Of a stretch of DNA of 64,000 bases, positions 1 to 11,474 are shown one piece after another. The notes under the pieces are model-generated. The model was not told the origin of the DNA and made no database searches. It worked only from the letters and a program-made list of their open reading frames with translations. This DNA comes from Dipteronia dyeriana (lineage: Eukaryota > Streptophyta > Magnoliopsida > Sapindales > Sapindaceae): assembly GCA_032871835.1 (NCBI GenBank), contig CM065299.1:79882204-79946203 (forward strand). The letters are read 5' to 3'. Every line of letters starts with the position of its first letter. Within the stretch, counting starts at the first letter, position 1. Position numbers and translations under genes: made by a program.

Positions 1-1187
1 ATCCGGGAGCCAGAGTTGAGGAGCTAGGTTTTCTCTTTCAGATTAAGAGCTTGTATGGGGTTCCTCGAGGCCAGTTCTATGTCAAGGCAAAGAACAAACT
101 CAACTTTATCATCCCCGGTGTCTCGAGAAAAGATCCTGCTTGGAAAAAGAAGTGAATACTAGCGGGCAAGGATTTGAGGAGCTCGACCTTTATAAGTGGG
201 CATGAGTTTGTAGTTCCAACCACCTTCAATGATAAGCCCTCGTGAGGCCGAGATTCCTTGCCCGCCGAATCTGAGGCAGTGCTGAAGGCCATCCTTGCTA
301 GGAACTATTTGAACCTGAAGTTCCCGACTACTGACCTTTTTGATCCTCGTCGGGTAAACCGCTATCTACGAATATCCGACAGTACTCCTCGTAAATACCT
401 TAAATCATCATGCTTTGTGTCGTTGAATGGTTCAATTCTGATGGCTTTACCCATTTTTTCTTTTCTTTTTTTTAATAGTTTTTTTTGCTTCTCCAGCTTC
501 CCGTGAAGCTCAGCAGGCTCGTACCACTTCACCTTATGCTAGACTTCCCCGGGAAGCCCCCTTGACCACCTTGGAGATAAGTGGGCCTACTAATCCAGCT
601 AGGGTTTTGCCTGCTTTGGTTCCACCACCTTTCCCGGTGAGCTCTAAGATGGACAATCTTGCATCGCGGGCTACTAGAGTTCTAAATCAAGGAGGGCCCA
701 CTCCCAGACCGCTAATATGACCACCTTCACCGCTTCATCGGTGGTGCCTGCTATATCTACTACTTTTTCAGTCACATTACCCATTACCTCAACTGTTTCA
801 TATAAGCCCCAAGCAGTTCAGACTTTAAGAGATCCTGAGGCTGGTATCCCTGAGGTTCCCCCTACTCGCCCCCACCTTCAGTCAGGCTTGGTTGGTCATG
901 ACGAGGTTTTGAAGCAGTTCGTTGTGTCCTACTCGGGTGGCGGGCTTTCCAGGATGGCTTCAATGCCCGTGGATATCCTGCTTACCAAGGGTTCTACCCT
1001 ATTGGTCGAGGTAGTCATCGCCTTTTATTTCTCATGTGATAATTTGATTCGTCGTTTCCTAAATTGAATTCCCTTTGCAGGCCTTCAAGTTCCAAGTAGC
1101 CATGGGTCACTAGGTAGCTTCTCTCCGTGACCGGGCAGCCATGGCCGAAGCTAAAGCTGAGCGGGCCGAAGCTACAACTAAAGCTTA
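1..1187 (+). pseudogene. Gene T fragment (antisense accessory gene of a Tat-type gypsy element), middle part
   Basis: Homologous, without interruption, to 11650-12790 and to the minus-strand gene at 49400-51884. The first exon carries the conserved block RGQFYVKAKNKLNF followed by RKDPAW and FNDKPS. Intron 1 (391-478, GTAAAT...TAG, 88 nt) and intron 2 (1011-1080, GTAGTC...CAG, 70 nt) sit at the same places as in the other copies. Removing intron 1 joins the first frame to the ASREAQQAR frame. Decay is clear: TGA stops at 153-155 and 243-245, a stop at 717-719 (TGG in the sister copy) and TAG at 1111-1113. The left end is cut by the window. The right end is fused to copia gag DNA at about 1187. 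The family resembles Pfam Transposase_28 by recollection; its function is unknown. Confidence 0.8.
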
Positions 1188-1938
1188 GCAAGGCCATTTC
1201 TTTATCTGAGTCATCACTCTCCTCCTTCTCAACTTTCGAGGCTTTCAAAGCAATGTCTTTTTGCTTTTTCGATGGTGTGGGGTTAGGACATTTCCTAGAT
1301 TCATAAGCTAGAAGCCTCCCAATCACTTCACTCGGCTTCATGTCTTTGTAACCACTATTCCCTTCCAAAGCCGTCACCTTAGACTCAAATCTATTAGGTA
1401 GAGATCTCATAATCTTCTGCTTGATCTTCCTATCCGAATAAGGATCACCAATTTGATGACTTTGGTTCACAATGTCCATCAACCTTACTTCAAAGTCATT
1501 GAAGCACTCGTTCTCATCCATCTTGAGCAATTCAAATTGCATTTGGAGATCTTGAAGCTTCGACTCCTTAACCACATCGGTTCCCTCATATGCAACTTCT
1601 AGGATATCCCATGCTTCCTTAGCTATCCTAGTATTTTGAACCAGCTTGTACTTGTTATCATCCATTGCACATAGGATGCCATGCATTGCCTTCCTATTCC
1701 ACTTTGAAGCCTCAAACTCTTGTGCATTCCACTGTGCCTTTGGTTTGAATACATCATCTCCTCCATCTGCAGGAGTCATCATGGGTGGAATGTAGCCATC
1801 TTTAACTGCCATCCATTCCCTGTCATGAATTTGGCAAATGTACGACTCCATCTTGCCTTTCCAAGAGGCATAATTCAATCCAGTGAGGAGTGGAGGTCTA
1901 GTGCTATAAGCTCCCTCGTTGCGACCGTTTCCACTCAT
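1187..1938 (-). pseudogene. Truncated copia gag (second copy of element A gag)
   Basis: Starts at the ATG at 1936-1938 (MSGNGRNEG) and stays open for about 250 codons until it runs into gene T DNA. It shows the copia gag pattern: LLTGLNYASWKGKMESYI near the N-terminus, then AKEAWDILE and LRLMD-type helices, ending SDKEMALLS. It differs from the gag at 8946-9709 by only about 11 in 300 bases and, unlike that copy, keeps its start codon and frame. The zinc-knuckle half is absent because the sequence switches to gene T at about 1187. It would have bound and packaged element RNA in the capsid; as it stands it is a fragment. Confidence 0.8.
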
Positions 1939-2049
1939 TGTGTTTAATGAATGAATGATATGAATGCAAATGTAGGAATGATCAATACACACACAAAATG
2001 CAACACACACCAAACTGAGCAAGGATCACCTATGTATGTCTAGGAACCT

Positions 2050-2061
2050 GCTCTGATACAA
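2050..2061 (-). other. Primer binding site, initiator Met tRNA (one mismatch)
   Basis: The minus strand reads TTGTATCAGAGC directly after the LTR end. The plant copia consensus is TGGTATCAGAGC, complementary to the 3' end of initiator Met tRNA. One base is changed compared with the copy at 9821-9832. Confidence 0.85.
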
Positions 2062-2953
2062 ATTGAAACAAATATTGTGGTGTGTAATATATTAATCTAG
2101 AGGGGGGTGAATAGATTTTAAACAAATTTACCCAGTTTTCGTTAAAGGTCAAGTTTACGAAAATGCCCCTATCTTGTTACAAAAATACCACAAGTGTAAT
2201 AAATGCGGAAATAGTAAAGACACTTGAGATATACGTGAAAACCCTCCAAATGGGAAAAACCACGGGCTGATGAATGCGCCACACTAGTACCTCGAATCCA
2301 CTAATGGCAAAGGAATTACAACCTAATCCCGGTTTAATCCACTACCACTATCTAATCCCGGTATAAGTGAACCTAGTCCATCTTGCTTGCGATTTAAGCT
2401 ACCTACTCCCGTAAGCAACACAAGTCTTACTTTTCAATGAAGAGATATAATATCCTAAGTGAATATATGATGATATTCAATGAACAAACAAGGCTAGGAA
2501 ACCCTATATGCTTATCTAGGATAATGAGATGACAATTAATGCAATCCTAAATATCAAGAGCTAAATGACATTTTCAAGAAGCTTAGCTAAACATAGATCA
2601 AACAATCCTATAAAGCTATCACAATACAACACTCAATCATGGCATCACAACAATCTCTAATTTGTATCTAGAAAATGTTCTAAGAGCATACAAATAACTA
2701 AAAAGAAGGCTTAGCAAGTAAAACACTTAACTTGTAAGAAGATAGTGAAGAACTTACCAAGCAAGATGTGATGAAGCAAACCTTTCCATTGATGCACTCT
2801 AAATGAACTTAGATAATGCAAGATGAAGTTTTGATGCATATGGGAATGCTTAGGGTGATTAAAAATGAGTTCTTGGAAGAGTTTTTCCTTTGAAGTGTGT
2901 TCTAAGGAAAATTTGTGATATTCTGAACTCATACACGACCTTAAACCAAAGAG

Positions 2954-2954
<1 letters not shown>

Positions 2955-2999
<45 letters not shown>
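2955..2999. repeat. (TA)n microsatellite inside LTR A
   Basis: About 22 TA units. The same tract is longer (10725-10777) in the other LTR, so the length has changed since the copies separated. On the minus strand it lies just downstream of the GC-hairpin cluster and could act as the TATA region (inference). Confidence 0.95.
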
Positions 3000-3003
<4 letters not shown>

Positions 3004-3064
3004 TCCAAACAAAGTGAGGTCGCTTTGGAAAAAAACGTTCCAGCTACCTATGTGTGTGCTAGTG

Positions 3065-3331
3065 ACGTGCGCTGGTCGAGTAGCGCACTACCATCGCACA
3101 ACCTAATTTTACAATAGGCGCTGGACGAGTGGCGCATCCCAGTGGCGTAACACATGCGTAAATCCTTTGGAATGTTTGCGTTGGTGAGACTGCGCTAGTC
3201 GAGTAGCGCACCACCAGCGCATGCCCATTTTTTTCAACTGTGCAAGGGTGCAACAACGCAGCTCAGTGGCGTAACACAAGCGACGATCCACTGGAATGTT
3301 ACGCTGGTCGAGTAGTGCACCACCAGCGCTA
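3065..3331. repeat. Three dispersed GC-hairpin motifs in LTR A
   Basis: Three copies, about 115 bp apart, near 3070, 3190 and 3303, of a ~30-bp motif with arms GCGCTGGT and ACCAGCGC around a GTAGCGCACC loop. Some arms carry single changes. The set recurs in the other LTR at about 10850-11120. It is much more GC-rich than the surrounding LTR. Confidence 0.8.
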
Positions 3332-3683
3332 AACCTATTTTCAACACTTAAACACACAAAATCAATAAGTTCAAGAGTGATGAAAAATGCATCCTATTCT
3401 AATGCCTAGTATGACATAAAACTTTGATTACAAGATGCAAGTATATCAAACAAGAGTCATTTAAACCAAAATGCACACAGAATAAACACTCAACATATAT
3501 GAATAGGAATTATGCATAAAGTTGTGAGTGTGTGCAATTATCTCTTCAAAGTAAGTAAGCACAAGAATTTTATGTTCGGTGCTTCTCCTCTTGAGATCTT
3601 GAGAGCCTAAGCTACCCTTACATAATACCCCAAAAATGTGATTTTTTCAAGAAATAAGCCAATCAACAAATGAGGACTTTACA

Positions 3684-3697
3684 ATCTCCCCCTTTGG
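3684..3697 (-). other. Polypurine tract of copia A
   Basis: The minus strand reads CCAAAGGGGGAGAT immediately before the LTR start TGTAAAG, as expected for the plus-strand primer of a copia element. Confidence 0.9.
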
Positions 3698-4912
3698 CTA
3701 TTTCGTGACAAAACCACCAATCACATTGATCCTTACAAAAAAAATAAAACACCGGGAAGATATTTTACATTACAAAGAGATAAACATAAAAAAAAACTTC
3801 AAATCTTCAATCTCTTGTAGAACTATCAACCCTACACACAAAGCAAGCACAAATACACTTTCCAACCAAGTGCATGTGAGATGATCAAGTGGATATAAAA
3901 CAAAAGCAATTGCATTCAATAATGTGAGTATGACATCGTGAGATTCTCATGCAATGCTCCCCCTCAACGGCCTACTCCCCCTACATGTAATCTCCCCCTC
4001 AAACAAGTACTACTCCCTTTAAAGCCAACACATGCTACCACATGCTACTCCCCTAACATCACAAAGCTAGGTCAATGTTACTCCCACTTTTTGTCATGAT
4101 ATAGGCAAATAAGAAGTCCCCAACACTCAAAGCAAAGAAAGCAAGGAGCATACAAGATTGTTGCATAATTATATAAGCCACATTTATGCAACTCTATTAA
4201 TAGGAGAGAAACACAGAGATTTATTTGAAGAAAATGTGTTAATCAAAAATGCTTTGCATACATGACATGGTGCATTCAAGTCCAAAAAAAATGGTATTTG
4301 GCAAAGCAAATGACAAAGGTTTCCAATATAATTCAAACCAATTTCACCATTTGTCATGAAAGAAGCAAGGATATAGAGTTCTTATAGATATCAAGTTTTA
4401 AAGGCACTATATCCAACTTTGTAAGCTAAACATGGCATGAGCAACTTTTCACCTTATTTGATTTTTCCGGGAGGATACCCGTATGATAATAGCCATGTTC
4501 AACTAATAAAGAAAGAGAGACATTGATGTAACATTTTAGTCTCACTAGTTTTTTTTACACAATATTTTGCATTCAACAATTGCAATCATCAATTCATGCT
4601 TTATCATTTTTCATTAGCATGTCATTAAAGAATCATCATGTCATGGAGATAATTATAGGTCATTCAATATGTAGTTCCTATGTAGATCTCCTAGTCCAAA
4701 AATGAATGTTTGAACATAAATATGACATGGATTGTAATCAAAGCAAAGTTCACACTTATTAAAGAAAATACAATATACTATAATAACTGAAACCAAGTTA
4801 CTCAAGCAATCAATGAAGGAGTATAAACATTTTTAAGAAAAATGGGATGCAACAAGTATACAATAGCTCTCTTTGCTTGAGTTCCCCTTATGGGGTCAAA
4901 GACCACAACACA
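3698..4912 (-). other. Untranslated stretch between RNase H and 3' LTR of copia A, with extra polypurine tracts
   Basis: No credible coding frame. SIRE-type elements may carry an envelope-like gene here, and none can be read. On the minus strand, 3955-4095 holds several GGGGGAG runs (near 3958, 3976, 3993 and others) that resemble duplicated polypurine tracts. The rest is AT-rich. Confidence 0.7.
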
Positions 4913-6316
4913 TCACTCCATTAAACAAATCTCAATAGATCTACTAAGAGTCTTGAATCGAGTAACATCTAAGGGTTTAGTAAATAGATCCACTAGTTGA
5001 TCATTAGTACCTACATGCTCAAGTACTATGCATTTATTCTCAACTAGTTCTCTAATGAAATGATGACGGATGTCAATATGATTAGTTCTACAATGCTGAA
5101 CCGGATTCTTGGAAATATTAATTGCACTCATGTTATCATAAAAAAGAGTAAGAGTACCTTGATTGAATCCATAGTCGACTAGCATTTGCTTCATCCAAAG
5201 GAGTTGTATGCATCCACTCCCAGTAGCTATGTATTTGGCCTCAACCGTGGACAAGGAAATTGAATTTTGCTTCTTGCAAAACCAAGAGACAAGGTAGTTC
5301 CCAAGGAAAATGCAACCGCCCGATGTACTTTTCCAATCAACACAATTTCCTGCCCAATCTGCATCACTAAAACCTACAAGACTAGCATTAGTGTCAAAAG
5401 AGTACCAAATCCCATAATTGGACGTCCCATTCACATATCGAATGATTCTCTTAATGGAAGAGAGATGAGACTCCTTAGGATCATATTGGTACCTAACACA
5501 CACACCCATATTAAAAGAGATATCGGGCCTACTTGCGGTCAAATAGAGCACGCTACCAATCATGCAACGATATAAAGTTTGGTTCACACTTTTACCACAA
5601 GCATCCTTGCTTAGCTTCAAAGTGGTGCTCATGGGTGTATCACAATGTTTGACACTTTTAAGGCCAAATTTCTTCACTAGGTTTTTGGCATACTTAGCCT
5701 GGGATATGAAAATCCCATCATCCATTTGCTTAATTTGTAAACCTAGAAAGTAACTTAGCTCACCAACAAGACTCATCTCAAACTCATGAGACATGACATC
5801 AACAAATTATTGGACTTTGGTGTCATTTGTGGAGCCAAAGACTATATCATCAACATAGATTTGAGCTATAAAGAGCTCATCTTTGTCTTTCTTGATGAAT
5901 AGAGTCTTGTAACCACTACCCCTAGTGTAGCCATTGTCTATAAGATATTGGGTGAGACGCTCATACTAAGCCCTTGGTGCTTATTTCAAACCATATAAAG
6001 CTTTGTTGGGGTGATAGACATGATTAGGGTGGTGAGGATCCACAAATCCTTTGGGTTGCTCAACAAACACTTCCTCTTGCAAGAAACCATTGAGGAAGGC
6101 ACTCTTAACATCCATTTGATATAATTTGAACTTGTGTAAACAAGAAATGGATAAAAGAAGCCTAATGGACTCAATCCTAGCAACGGGAGCAAATGTCTTC
6201 TCAAAGTCAATACCCTCAATTTGAGAGTACCCTTGTGCTACAAGCCTAGCCTTGTTTCGCACAATGTTGCCATCCTCATCGGATTTGTTCCTATATACCC
6301 ACTTGGTGCCTATCAC
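4913..6316 (-). pseudogene. Copia A reverse transcriptase and RNase H
   Basis: The RT begins [15 protein letters not shown], then [20 protein letters not shown] and ALYGLK, where a stop interrupts at about 5979-5981. The catalytic IYVDDIVFG box is near 5828-5862. A stop at about 5797 precedes the frame 5794-4913, which carries SYFLGLQI and the RNase H domain: SDADWAGN (Asp), LSTVEAKY (Glu; usually EAEY), FYDNMSAI (Asp) and the terminal VDLFTKPL. The enzyme would copy element RNA into DNA and degrade the template. Catalytic residues survive but in-frame stops make it non-functional. Confidence 0.88.
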
Positions 6317-7107
6317 ATTGGTGTTCTTGGTTCATCAACTAGATCTACCTCTTCTTCATGGTAATTATATTTGAGCCTAGTATCATCAATGACAACATTA
6401 GATGATTCCATTACGGTCCTAGTCCTTAGATTGAAAACTCTATAGGCTCTACTATTCAAGGCATAGCTAATGAAGATACCCTCGTCACTCTTAGCATAAA
6501 ACTTGCCAAGTAGACCACGGTCATTCAAAATGTAACATTTGCTTCCAAAGGTGTGGAAATAGCTAACATTTGGCTTTCTACCTTTCCATAACTCATAGGA
6601 GGTTTGCCTAGTGTGGGGCCTTAGAAAGACTCTATTTCCTATGTAGCATGCCGTATTGACGGCTTCAGCCCAAAGATTCCTAGGGACATTGTTGCTAAGC
6701 AACATCACACGGGCCATTTCTTGAAGAACCTTATTTTTCCTCTCAACAACTCCATTTTGTTGAGGTGTCCTAGAAGCCGAAAACTCATGAGAAATGCCTA
6801 GACTATTGCAAAAGTTTTCAAAATGGGTATTCTCAAATTCCTTCCCACGGTCACTCCTAATTCTCTTAATGCTTTTAATCTTGGAGTTCATTTCATTTTG
6901 AATTTTAGAACAAAGCATTTTAAACTTGTCAAAAGTTTCAGATTTTTCTCTAAGGAAATAAGTCCAAGTGTATCTAGAGAAGTCATCTACACACACAAAA
7001 ATGTATCTCTTTCCACCTAAAATCTTGGTTTGCATAGGACCCATAAGATCCATGTGGAGAAGCTCTAGAGATTCCTTGGTGGTTACATACTTGCCTTTTT
7101 TGTGCAT
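6313..7107 (-). pseudogene. Copia A integrase core
   Basis: The frame starts MHKKGKYVTTKESLELLHMD. The three catalytic acidic residues are visible: HMDLMGPM, RIRSDRGKEFE and GVVERKNKVLQEM. The C-terminal copia block (WAEAVNTACYIGNRV, HTFGSKCYILND) follows. Integrase would insert the element DNA into the genome. This domain has no internal stop over about 264 residues. It is split from the gag-pre-integrase region at 7180 by a stop near 7178. Confidence 0.88.
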
Positions 7108-7179
7108 ACTTTTGGTTTGCTTCCCTTGTTGGCAAGGTCCACAAACACTATTAACCTTTTTCCCAAGCTTGGGAAGGCC

Positions 7180-7843
7180 TCACACAACATTGATCTTATC
7201 TAAGATTCTTAAATCCCTAAAGTTCATGTGGCCAAGTCTTTCGTGCCATAACTCAATTTGTTCATCCTTGGACACATTGCAAGAGATACCTCTAGCCTCA
7301 AGACAATAGCAATTGTCACTAGATCTCATACCTTTTAACAAAGTTTTTCCATTTGGCACTAGGATAGAACAATCATTTTTCCTAAACAAGACGGAAAGTC
7401 CTTCATCACTAAGATGTGAAATGCTTATCAAATTGGCTTTTAAACCATCAACATACAAAGCATTGGACAATGAGGGTAATCCAGGAATGGAAATGGTTCC
7501 CTTTCCTTTAACCTTCTTTTTGGATCCATCACCAAAGGTGACATTTCCTCCCTCCTCCATCACAAGAGTCTCAAAGAAACTCTTAATTTCCAGTCATGTG
7601 CCTAGAGCACCCACTATCCAAATACCAAAAATCACAAGAATGAGCATTCAAGGCAATTTGTGCAACATGGCAAAGGTGTTCATCCTTTCTAATCCACATA
7701 GGTACAATATTTTTCTTCCTGGTGGTCAATGGCACATGGGCTCTAAGTGTCCTAGGATCATGCAAAGTTGTTTCATTTTTTCTAGTGACATGCATCATGG
7801 CTTTAGTCTTTTTCTTCTCTATCATGCTTTCAATCCTACACAA
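7180..7843 (-). pseudogene. Copia A protease and gag-pre-integrase region
   Basis: The active-site motif WYLDSGCSRHMTG lies at about 7585-7625 (an aspartic protease, D-S-G form), followed by a stop or frame change near 7583. The next frame (7563-7180) carries VTFGDGSKKKVKGKG and ISISHLSDEG. The integrase zinc-binding start is LWHERLGHMNF, with its cysteines (CGPCQQGK) just past a stop near 7178. The protease would cut the Gag-Pol polyprotein. Confidence 0.82.
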
Positions 7844-8008
7844 TTTAATAAATCTAAAGCAATTTGGTCTAATGTGACCATCAATACCTCAAAAATGACA
7901 TATAGGAATGAAGTTAGGAATCATACCATAACCTTGAGGATGCATTGGAGCCTTCCCATGTCTATGTGGTTATCTTGATTGTTGTTGAGGAGCTTTCCTT
8001 CTTTGTTG

Positions 8009-8580
8009 TTAAGCAAGACTTATCCGCTTCCTTTGTTGAGCTTGCATGATAGGTATTTTCCCTTGATGAGCTTTCGGTTCAGAGAAGTAAGCTTGAGGAA
8101 TCCTTGTTAGATGGGCTTGAGGTAGGTTTCTTGGTGCCACCTTCACTTTAGCACTACTTGAACACTCTCCTAGGTCAAGTTTCTTCCTAGGTGATTGATG
8201 AGAAGAGGACCCATTGAAGTTCATGCTTCTTACAAAGATGGTCTTGCTTGGAGTGGAGGACACCTTGTCATCTTCAAACCCAAGCCCCTTCTTGTCACTT
8301 GGCCTTTTTCCAACATCTAGCATATGGTCAAGTTTTTTGTTGCTAGAGTTCATCTTGGCCAACAACTCTCTAGCATCTTCAAGCTCTTTCTTCAACCCTT
8401 CTTCACTCCTCTTAGATCTCACCAACTCTTCATTCAGTTGGTCAACTTAAGTTGAGAGGTCTAGGTTTTCTTCTTTTAATCTCTTGATCTCATTCTTGTT
8501 CTTTAACCTTGAGTTCTCAAACTTAGCCATGTAGTCATTGAGATCCATCCTATCCACACTTCCATTTGTTGATTGTGATG
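8009..8580 (-). pseudogene. Copia A gag C-terminal linker, coiled-coil rich
   Basis: Charged helical segments (KNKNEIKRLKEENLDL, then KRSEEGLKKELEDARELL) predict a coiled coil between the zinc knuckle and the protease. A TAA near 8447-8449 splits it. The tail is rich in Ser, Lys and Gln. Such linkers occur in SIRE-type gags; no enzyme motif is present. It stays in the frame of 7583-7843 with a few stops between. Confidence 0.65.
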
Positions 8581-8596
8581 AAGATCCATCATCACT

Positions 8597-9709
8597 TTAG
8601 TAGTCTTCCTCTTGACTTTCATTCTCTTCTTCACTAGCATCTTTGCTCCTAAGAGAGGATGTAAATGCTATGAAGTTAGCCATGAGTTCTTCATCATCCG
8701 AAGACTCATCTCCTTCATTAGAGTTATCACTTTCACTCCATGTGGCAGCCATCACTTTTCCCTTCTTCTTGACCTTGTGATTTGCACATTCAGGGGCCAA
8801 GTGACCTATTCTACTACATTCATAGCATTGGACTCCTTTCTTCTCGGTTTTTTCTTTCCTAGGCTCAAACCATTTGAAAGGAGCATTTTTCTTCAAGTCT
8901 TGACCCTTGGATCCAAAACCTTTTTTCTCGAACTTGTAGAATTTCTTTAGCTAAAGCTTAGCAAGGCCATTTCTTCATCCGAGTCATCACTCTCCTCCTT
9001 CTCAACTTTGGAGGCTTTCAAATCAATGTCTTTTTGCTTTTTCGATGGTGTGGGGTTAGGACATTTCCTAGATTCATAAGCTAGAAGCCTCCCAATCACT
9101 TCACTCGGCATCATGTCCTTGTAACCACTATTCTCTTCCAAAGCCGTCACCTTAGACTCAAATCTATCGGGTAGAGATCTCATAATCTTCTGCTTGATCT
9201 TCCTATCCGAATAAGGATCACCAAGTTGATGGCTTTGGTTCACAATGTCCATCAACCTTACTTCAAAGTCATTGAAGCACTCGTTCTCATCCATCTTGAG
9301 CAATTCAAATTGCGTTTGGAGAACTTGAAGCTTCGACACCTTAACCACATCGGTTCCCTCATGTGCAACTTCTAGGATATCCCATGCTTCCTTAGCTATC
9401 CTAGTATTTTGAACCAACTTGTACTGGTTATCATCCATTGCACATAGGATGCCATGCATTGCCTTCCTATTCCACTTTGAAGCCTCAAACTCTTGTGCTT
9501 TCCACTGTGCCTTTTGTTTGTGTACATCATCTCCTCCATCTGCAGGAGTCTTCATGGGTGGAATGTAGCCATCTTCAACTGCCATCCATGCCCTGTCATG
9601 AATTTGGCAAATGTACGACTCCATCTTGCCTTTCTAAGGCATAATTCAATCCGGTGAGGAGTGGAGGTCTAGTGCTAGAAGCTCCCTCGTTGCCACCGTT
9701 TTCACTAAT
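8597..9709 (-). pseudogene. Copia A gag with zinc knuckle
   Basis: N-terminal half 9709-8947, zinc-knuckle half 8946-8597. The expected start ATG near 9709 reads ATT. A frameshift near 9640 (TTTCTAAGG against TTTCCAAGAGG in the sister copy) disrupts the first 25 residues. A second frame change at about 8945-8955 separates the helical part from FKWFEPRKEK and the knuckle CYECSRIGHLAPEC (CX2CX4HX4C). An acidic tail (SSDDEE, SEEENESQEEDY) follows. It would form the capsid and bind RNA. Sister copy: 1187-1938. Confidence 0.85.
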
Positions 9710-9820
9710 TGTGTTTAATGAATGAATGATATGAATGCAAATGTATAAATGATCAATACACACACAAAATGCAATACATACCAAACTGAGCAAGGATCAC
9801 CTATGTATGTCTAGGAACCT

Positions 9821-9832
9821 GCTCTGATACCA
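9821..9832 (-). other. Primer binding site of copia A
   Basis: Minus strand TGGTATCAGAGC, an exact match to the plant copia PBS for initiator Met tRNA, two bases after the LTR end. Confidence 0.92.
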
Positions 9833-9834
9833 AT

Positions 9835-10723
9835 TGAAACAAATATTATAGTGTGTAATATATTAATCTAGAGGGGGGGTTAAAAGATTTTAAACAAATT
9901 TACCCAATTTTCGTTAAAGGTCAAGTTTATGAAAATACCCCTATCTAGTTACAAAAATACCACAAGTGTAATAAATGTGGAAATAGTAAAGAAACTTGAG
10001 ATATACATGGAAACCCTCCAAATGGGAAAAACCACGGGCTGATGAATGCACCACACTAGAACCTCGAACCCACTAATGGCAAAGGAATTACAACCTAATC
10101 CTGGTTTAATCCACTACCACTACCTAATCCCGGTATAAGTGAACCTAGTCCATCTTGCTTGCGATTTAAGCTACCTACTCCCGGAAGCAACACAAGTCTT
10201 ACTTTTCAATGAAGAGATAAAATGTCCTAAGTGTATATGATGATATTCAGTGAACAAACAAGGCTAGGAAACCCTATATGCTTATCTAGGATAATGAGAT
10301 GACAATTAATGCAATCCTAGATATCAAGAGCTAAATGACGTGTTCAAGAAGCTTAGCTAAACATAGATGAAACAACCCTATGAAGCTATCACAATACAAC
10401 ACTCAATCATGGCATCACAACAATCTCTAATTTGTATCTAGAAAATTTTCTAATAGCATACAAATAATTAAAGAGAAGGCTTAGCATGTGAAACACTTAA
10501 CTTGTAAGAAGAGAGTGAAGAACTTACCAAGCAAGATGTGATGAAGCAAACCTTTCCATTGATGCACTCTAAATGAACTTAGATGATGCAAGATGAAGTT
10601 TTGATGCACATGGGAATGCTTTGAGTGATTAAAAATGAGTTCTAGGAAGAGTTTTTTGTTTGAAATATGTTCTAAGGAAAATATGTGATATTCTGAACTC
10701 ATACACAGCCTTAAACCAAAGAG

Positions 10724-10781
<58 letters not shown>

Positions 10782-11474
10782 TCCAAACAAAGCGAGGTCG
10801 TTTTGAAAAAAACGTTTCAGCTTCCTCTGTGTGCGCTGGTGACGTACGCTGGTCGAGTAGTGCACCACCAGCGCATAACCTAATTTTACAATAGGTGATG
10901 GATGAGTGGCGCATCCCAGTGGCGCAACACATGCGTAAATCCTTTAGAATGTTAATGCTGGTGAGACTGCGCTAGTTGAATAGCGCACCACCAGCACACA
11001 CCTTTTTTTTTCAACTGTAAGCGGGTGCAACAGCGCAGCTCAGTGGCGCAACACATGCGACGATCCACTAGAATGTTACGCTGGTCAGGTGCGCTGGTCG
11101 AGTAGCACACCACCAGCACAAAGCCTATTTTCAATACTCAAACATACAAAATCAATAAGTTCAAGAGTGATGAAAAATGCATCATATTCTAATGCTTAGC
11201 ATGACATAAAACTTTGATTACAAGATGCAAGTATATCAAACTAGAGTCATTTAAACCAAAATGCACACAAGTATAAACACTCAACATATATGAATAGGAA
11301 TTATGAATGAAGTTATGAGTGTGTGCAATTATCTCTTCAAAGTAAGTAAGCACAAGAATTTTACCTTTGGTGCTTCTTCTCTTGATTTCTTGAGAGCCTA
11401 AGCTACCCTTACATAATACCCCAAAAATATGATTTGTTCACGAAATAAGCCAATCAACAAATGAGGACATTACA
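9835..11474 (-). repeat. 5' LTR of copia A
   Basis: 1640 bp, TGTAATGTCC...TTTCA on the minus strand, homologous to 2064-3683. It contains the (TA)n tract 10725-10777 and the GC-hairpin cluster. Its outer edge at 11474 abuts gene T of element G1 in mid-codon sequence, so it marks the insertion point or a later breakpoint. Confidence 0.92.
10725..10777. repeat. (TA)n microsatellite inside 5' LTR of copia A
   Basis: About 26 TA units, four more than in the partner LTR. Confidence 0.95.

Larger units (their letters stand above)
2064..3683 (-). repeat. LTR of copia A (3' LTR of the main body, 5' LTR of the left gag piece)
   Basis: 1620 bp, starting TGTAAAGTCC and ending TTTCA on the minus strand. 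It is homologous end to end to 9835-11474. A polypurine tract lies on its right and a PBS on its left, so it plays both LTR roles at once. It holds a (TA)n tract and a cluster of GC-rich hairpin motifs. No open frame in it looks real. Confidence 0.9.
1187..11474 (-). mobile_element. Ty1/copia LTR retrotransposon A (SIRE/Maximus-like), with an extra gag segment past its left LTR
   Basis: Read on the minus strand: 5' LTR 9835-11474, PBS, gag, protease, integrase, RT, RNase H, a 1.2-kb untranslated stretch rich in polypurine tracts, then LTR 2064-3683. The integrase-before-RT order defines Ty1/copia. The long LTRs, a gag with a coiled-coil-rich linker after the zinc knuckle, the Met-tRNA PBS and the repeated polypurine tracts suggest the SIRE/Maximus lineage (inference). 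A second PBS and gag (1187-2061) lie left of the left LTR, so two copies appear to share one LTR. A hand count over the first ~330 bp of the LTRs gives 18-20 differences, so the element is not recent. It abuts gene T of element G1 at 11475. Confidence 0.85.

Noticed and set aside
3059..3357. Overlapping minus-strand frames in LTR A
   Set aside because: Created by the GC-hairpin repeats; both lie in LTR and are not kept as frames in the partner LTR.
3698..4912. Envelope-like gene expected in a SIRE-type element
   Set aside because: No frame of useful length or membrane-type segment is readable between RNase H and the LTR.
7313..7978. 221-codon plus-strand frame
   Set aside because: Mirror image of the copia A protease region; no domain on this strand.
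9821..9832. tRNA gene at the TGGTATCAGAGC sites
   Set aside because: Only the 12-13 bases complementary to the tRNA 3' end are present, next to LTR ends; these are primer binding sites.
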